14,957 bases of DNA from assembly GCA_016935885.1 (NCBI GenBank), contig JAFGQA010000328.1, positions 1-14,957 on the forward strand. The letters are read 5' to 3'. This DNA comes from Phycisphaerae bacterium (GTDB lineage Bacteria > Planctomycetota > Phycisphaerae > UBA1845 > UTPLA1). The notes beneath the pieces were generated by a model that was given only the letters and a program-made list of their open reading frames with translations, was not told the DNA's origin and ran no database searches. Of this stretch, positions 13,191 through 14,957 are shown piece after piece. Made by a program: the position numbers and the translations under genes. The stretch's first letter is position 1. Each line of letters opens with the position of its first letter.

Positions 13191-14679
13191 CGCAAGGCGG
13201 CCTTGATCCTCGGATGAGATCGAGGATGGCCGTTGTGCTGCGGCCTTCGACGAGCGGGGCCAGGAGCACCTTGCCGCCGCTTTCCTCGACGCACTCCTGG
13301 CCGACCACGGTCTTGCCTTCCCAATCCCGGCCTTTGACGAGGACATCCGGCCGAACGGCCTGGATCAGTGCCAGCGGTGTGTCATCGTCGAAGACGATGA
13401 CGTAGTCGACGTCCGCCAGGGCGGCCAGGACCGCGGCACGATCTTCCTGATTAATAATGGGGCGGCCGGCGCCCTTGGCTTGGCGTTTGACGGAGGCGTC
13501 TGAGTTCAGGCCGACGACGAGGACGTCCGCGTGCTGCTTGCAGAAGGCGAAGTTGGCGACGTGCCCGGCGTGGAGGATGTCGAAGCAACCGTTGGTGAAG
13601 GCAACGGTTTCACCGCGGCCGCGGCGTCGATCGAGTTCCGGGAGTAGTTGATCGAAGTGCCGGATCTTGCCGAGCGTCTTGTGGTTTTCGAGGAGGATTT
13701 CGCCGATCATGTCGTCGCGCCTGATCGGGACGCAGCCGAACTTCTCGACTTCCAATCCGCCGGCCACGTTGGCGAGGGCAACCGCCTCGGACATCGTGCC
13801 CCCAGCGGCAATGGCGACGGCCAAGGCGGCCAGAACCTCGTCGCCGGCGCCGGTCACGTCATACACATCACGAGCACGTGTGGGGATGTGCTCGAAGAAG
13901 CCGTTGGGCCCGATGAGTGCCGCGCCATCGGCGTCGAGCGTGACGCAGGCGTATTGGGTATGGCAGGCGGCCAGGATCCTTGCCGCGGCCTGACGGACGG
14001 CGGCCACGTCGCGGAGCTTCAATCCGGTCAGTTTCTCCGTCTCGGTGCGGTTGGGGGTGATGATCGTGGCGCCGGCGTAACGGGCATAATCGGTGAGGCT
14101 GGCCGGGTCCACGAGGACGGAGACGCCGCGCCGGCTTGCGGCCTCCGTGACGGCCCGTGCCAGCCGGGGCGTGACGACGCCCTTGTTGTAGTCCTCGATG
14201 CAGACGGCGTGGCATTGGTCGAGGTGCCGTTCGACCTGTGCGAGCAACGCTTCCGCGGTGGGGCCGTCGACTGGATCGACAGACTCGTCATCGACGCGGA
14301 TCAGTTGCTGCCGGTGGCGATGCTGGGCGAGGCCGACGAGGCGGGTCTTGAGTGTTGTGGGCCGACCTGGCGCGCGAATAAGGCCCGACGGGTCCGCACC
14401 CGTCTTCTGTAAGAGGACCTCTATTACACGGGCGACCGGGTCGTCGCCGACGACGCCGACACAGTGGGGCACGGCCCGCAGGGCGGCGATATCCGCGACG
14501 ACGGAACCGGCGCCGCCGAGCGCGTCCTCCTGGCGCACGACCCGCAGGACGGGGACGGGAGCTTCCGGACTAATACGCTCGGCATCACCATAGAGGTAGC
14601 GATCGAGCATGAAGTCGCCGAACACTAGGATGTGGAGTTCTTGGGAGCGTTCCAGGAGTTCACAGAGCCGTTGCCACAT
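13117..14679 (-). CDS. hldE: Bifunctional heptose-7-phosphate kinase / heptose-1-phosphate adenylyltransferase
   Basis: This encodes 520 residues from ATG 14677-14679, with AGGA about 6 nt upstream. Residues 1 to about 330 are a ribokinase-type (PfkB) kinase: GDFMLDRYLYG (21-31), RISPEAPVPVL, GGAGS (55-59) and the catalytic VTGAGD (D280). Residues about 355-490 are a nucleotidyltransferase: FTNGCFDILHAGH with the HxGH motif (370-373), GLNSD and VKGRDW. Together they make ADP-heptose for the lipopolysaccharide core in the cytoplasm. Two details differ from the usual: the kinase GGAAN motif reads GGAGS, and GDT reads GDE after the catalytic Asp. The last roughly 25 residues extend past the usual end and overlap spoVR on the other strand. 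The domain order is standard for HldE. The gene may belong to another ADP-heptose pathway. Confidence 0.93.
   Translation of the reverse strand: MWQRLCELLERSQELHILVFGDFMLDRYLYGDAERISPEAPVPVLRVVRQEDALGGAGSVVADIAALRAVPHCVGVVGDDPVARVIEVLLQKTGADPSGLIRAPGRPTTLKTRLVGLAQHRHRQQLIRVDDESVDPVDGPTAEALLAQVERHLDQCHAVCIEDYNKGVVTPRLARAVTEAASRRGVSVLVDPASLTDYARYAGATIITPNRTETEKLTGLKLRDVAAVRQAAARILAACHTQYACVTLDADGAALIGPNGFFEHIPTRARDVYDVTGAGDEVLAALAVAIAAGGTMSEAVALANVAGGLEVEKFGCVPIRRDDMIGEILLENHKTLGKIRHFDQLLPELDRRRGRGETVAFTNGCFDILHAGHVANFAFCKQHADVLVVGLNSDASVKRQAKGAGRPIINQEDRAAVLAALADVDYVIVFDDDTPLALIQAVRPDVLVKGRDWEGKTVVGQECVEESGGKVLLAPLVEGRSTTAILDLIRGSRPPCVIPNGPVSASRRGSSVAESSRRHN
13206..13227. terminator. Stem-loop after spoVR, possible termination signal
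   Basis: ATCCTCG-GATGAGAT-CGAGGAT forms a 7-bp stem with an 8-nt loop starting 16 bp past the spoVR stop, inside the hldE 3' coding region. No T-run follows on either strand, so it is not a typical intrinsic terminator. Confidence 0.3.
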
Positions 14680-14833
14680 GGGAGATCCTAGTCCATCACC
14701 ACGCCCGTTCTTGCGCGGGCTGCCATTGCGCCTTGCCTGCCAGCGGTGCCGCTGTGATGGTCGGCGATCGCGTCAGCATGGTATCTGGCAAGATGTTGGC
14801 GATCAAGCGTCGCGGCATCTGCAGGCAGTGCGG

Positions 14834-14851
14834 GGGTCCGTGACAGTCTAG
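14834..14851. repeat. Second copy of an 18-bp element end
   Basis: GGGTCCGTGACAGTCTAG is identical to 8955-8972, the left end of the MITE-like element. No matching inverted copy is seen before the window edge, so it is either a solo end or a longer element cut off by the window. Confidence 0.7.
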
Positions 14852-14889
14852 TACCGCGTTTCACAGGAAGCGCGACTACGATTGCTGGA

Positions 14890-14939
14890 CCGAGAATCCC
14901 TTCTCGGTCCTGAAGCCGGTGCCGAGAAAGGATTCTCGG
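14890..14939. repeat. Double palindrome able to form two alternative structures
   Basis: Two 18-bp units, CCGAGAATCCCTTCTCGG (14890-14907) and CCGAGAAAGGATTCTCGG (14922-14939), are each a hairpin with 7-bp stems. They are also complementary to each other at 17 of 18 positions across a 14-nt spacer. Either two small hairpins or one long one can form. Confidence 0.8.
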
Positions 14940-14957
14940 CAGAGCGTACAGTCGTTC

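Larger units (their letters stand above)
14680..14957. other. Upstream region of hldE with palindromes, no gene seen
   Basis: This 278-bp stretch holds the hldE ribosome binding site next to the gene, small hairpins (for example CAGCGG-TG-CCGCTG near 14741-14754), the 18-bp dispersed repeat at 14834-14851 and the double palindrome at 14890-14939. No coding frame or clear promoter was recognised. Confidence 0.4.

Noticed and set aside
13648..14412. 254-codon open frame on the plus strand
   Set aside because: It lies opposite hldE, whose motifs are unambiguous. The opposite frame has no domain features.

Overview
GC-rich (about 60%) bacterial DNA. No marker gene fixes the taxonomy. A planctomycete-type host (Planctomycetota) is my best inference, from three things: many GTGGCAC-type palindromic repeats between genes, secreted proteins of a DUF3352-like and EF-hand kind, and a Gram-negative heptose gene (hldE) beside the DUF444/SpoVR pair. 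No tRNA, rRNA or CRISPR array was seen.

Positions 1-4717 read as one end of a Mu-like transposable element, inverted relative to phage Mu. A rightward repressor-type gene (2550-3848) is divergent from a leftward ner/cro-like HTH gene (2113-2388). Behind the HTH gene runs a tightly packed leftward operon. It holds a 34-aa micro-ORF, a 74-aa ORF, a gp27-like HTH protein, two tandem winged-helix paralogues, a 35-aa micro-ORF, and the N-terminus of what is probably the transposase, cut by the window edge. Most junctions are ATGA or TGATG overlaps with good ribosome binding sites. A strong sigma70-type promoter (TTGACA-N17-TATACA) drives this operon. The repressor promoter appears to start transcription at its own ATG. 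The element seems to end at about 4717, in a block of iterated motifs resembling transposase-binding sites. That end overlaps the 3' end of an EF-hand gene.

Positions 4718-9800 are chromosomal: a secreted three-EF-hand protein (-), a 655-aa secreted DUF3352-like protein (+), an RDD membrane protein (-) and a HAD-superfamily protein (-). The gaps hold small palindromic elements. Two have terminal inverted repeats and lie exactly over the stop codon of the adjacent gene (8108-8110 and 9105-9107).

Positions 9801-14957 hold a roughly 460-bp repeat-rich gap with a TATAAT promoter box, then a DUF444 (YeaH/YhbH-like) gene and spoVR, separated by short tandem-repeat tracts. These families usually sit beside the kinase gene prkA, which is absent here. 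A bifunctional hldE gene converges on spoVR and overlaps its 3' end by 74 bp. The right edge holds an unusual double palindrome.
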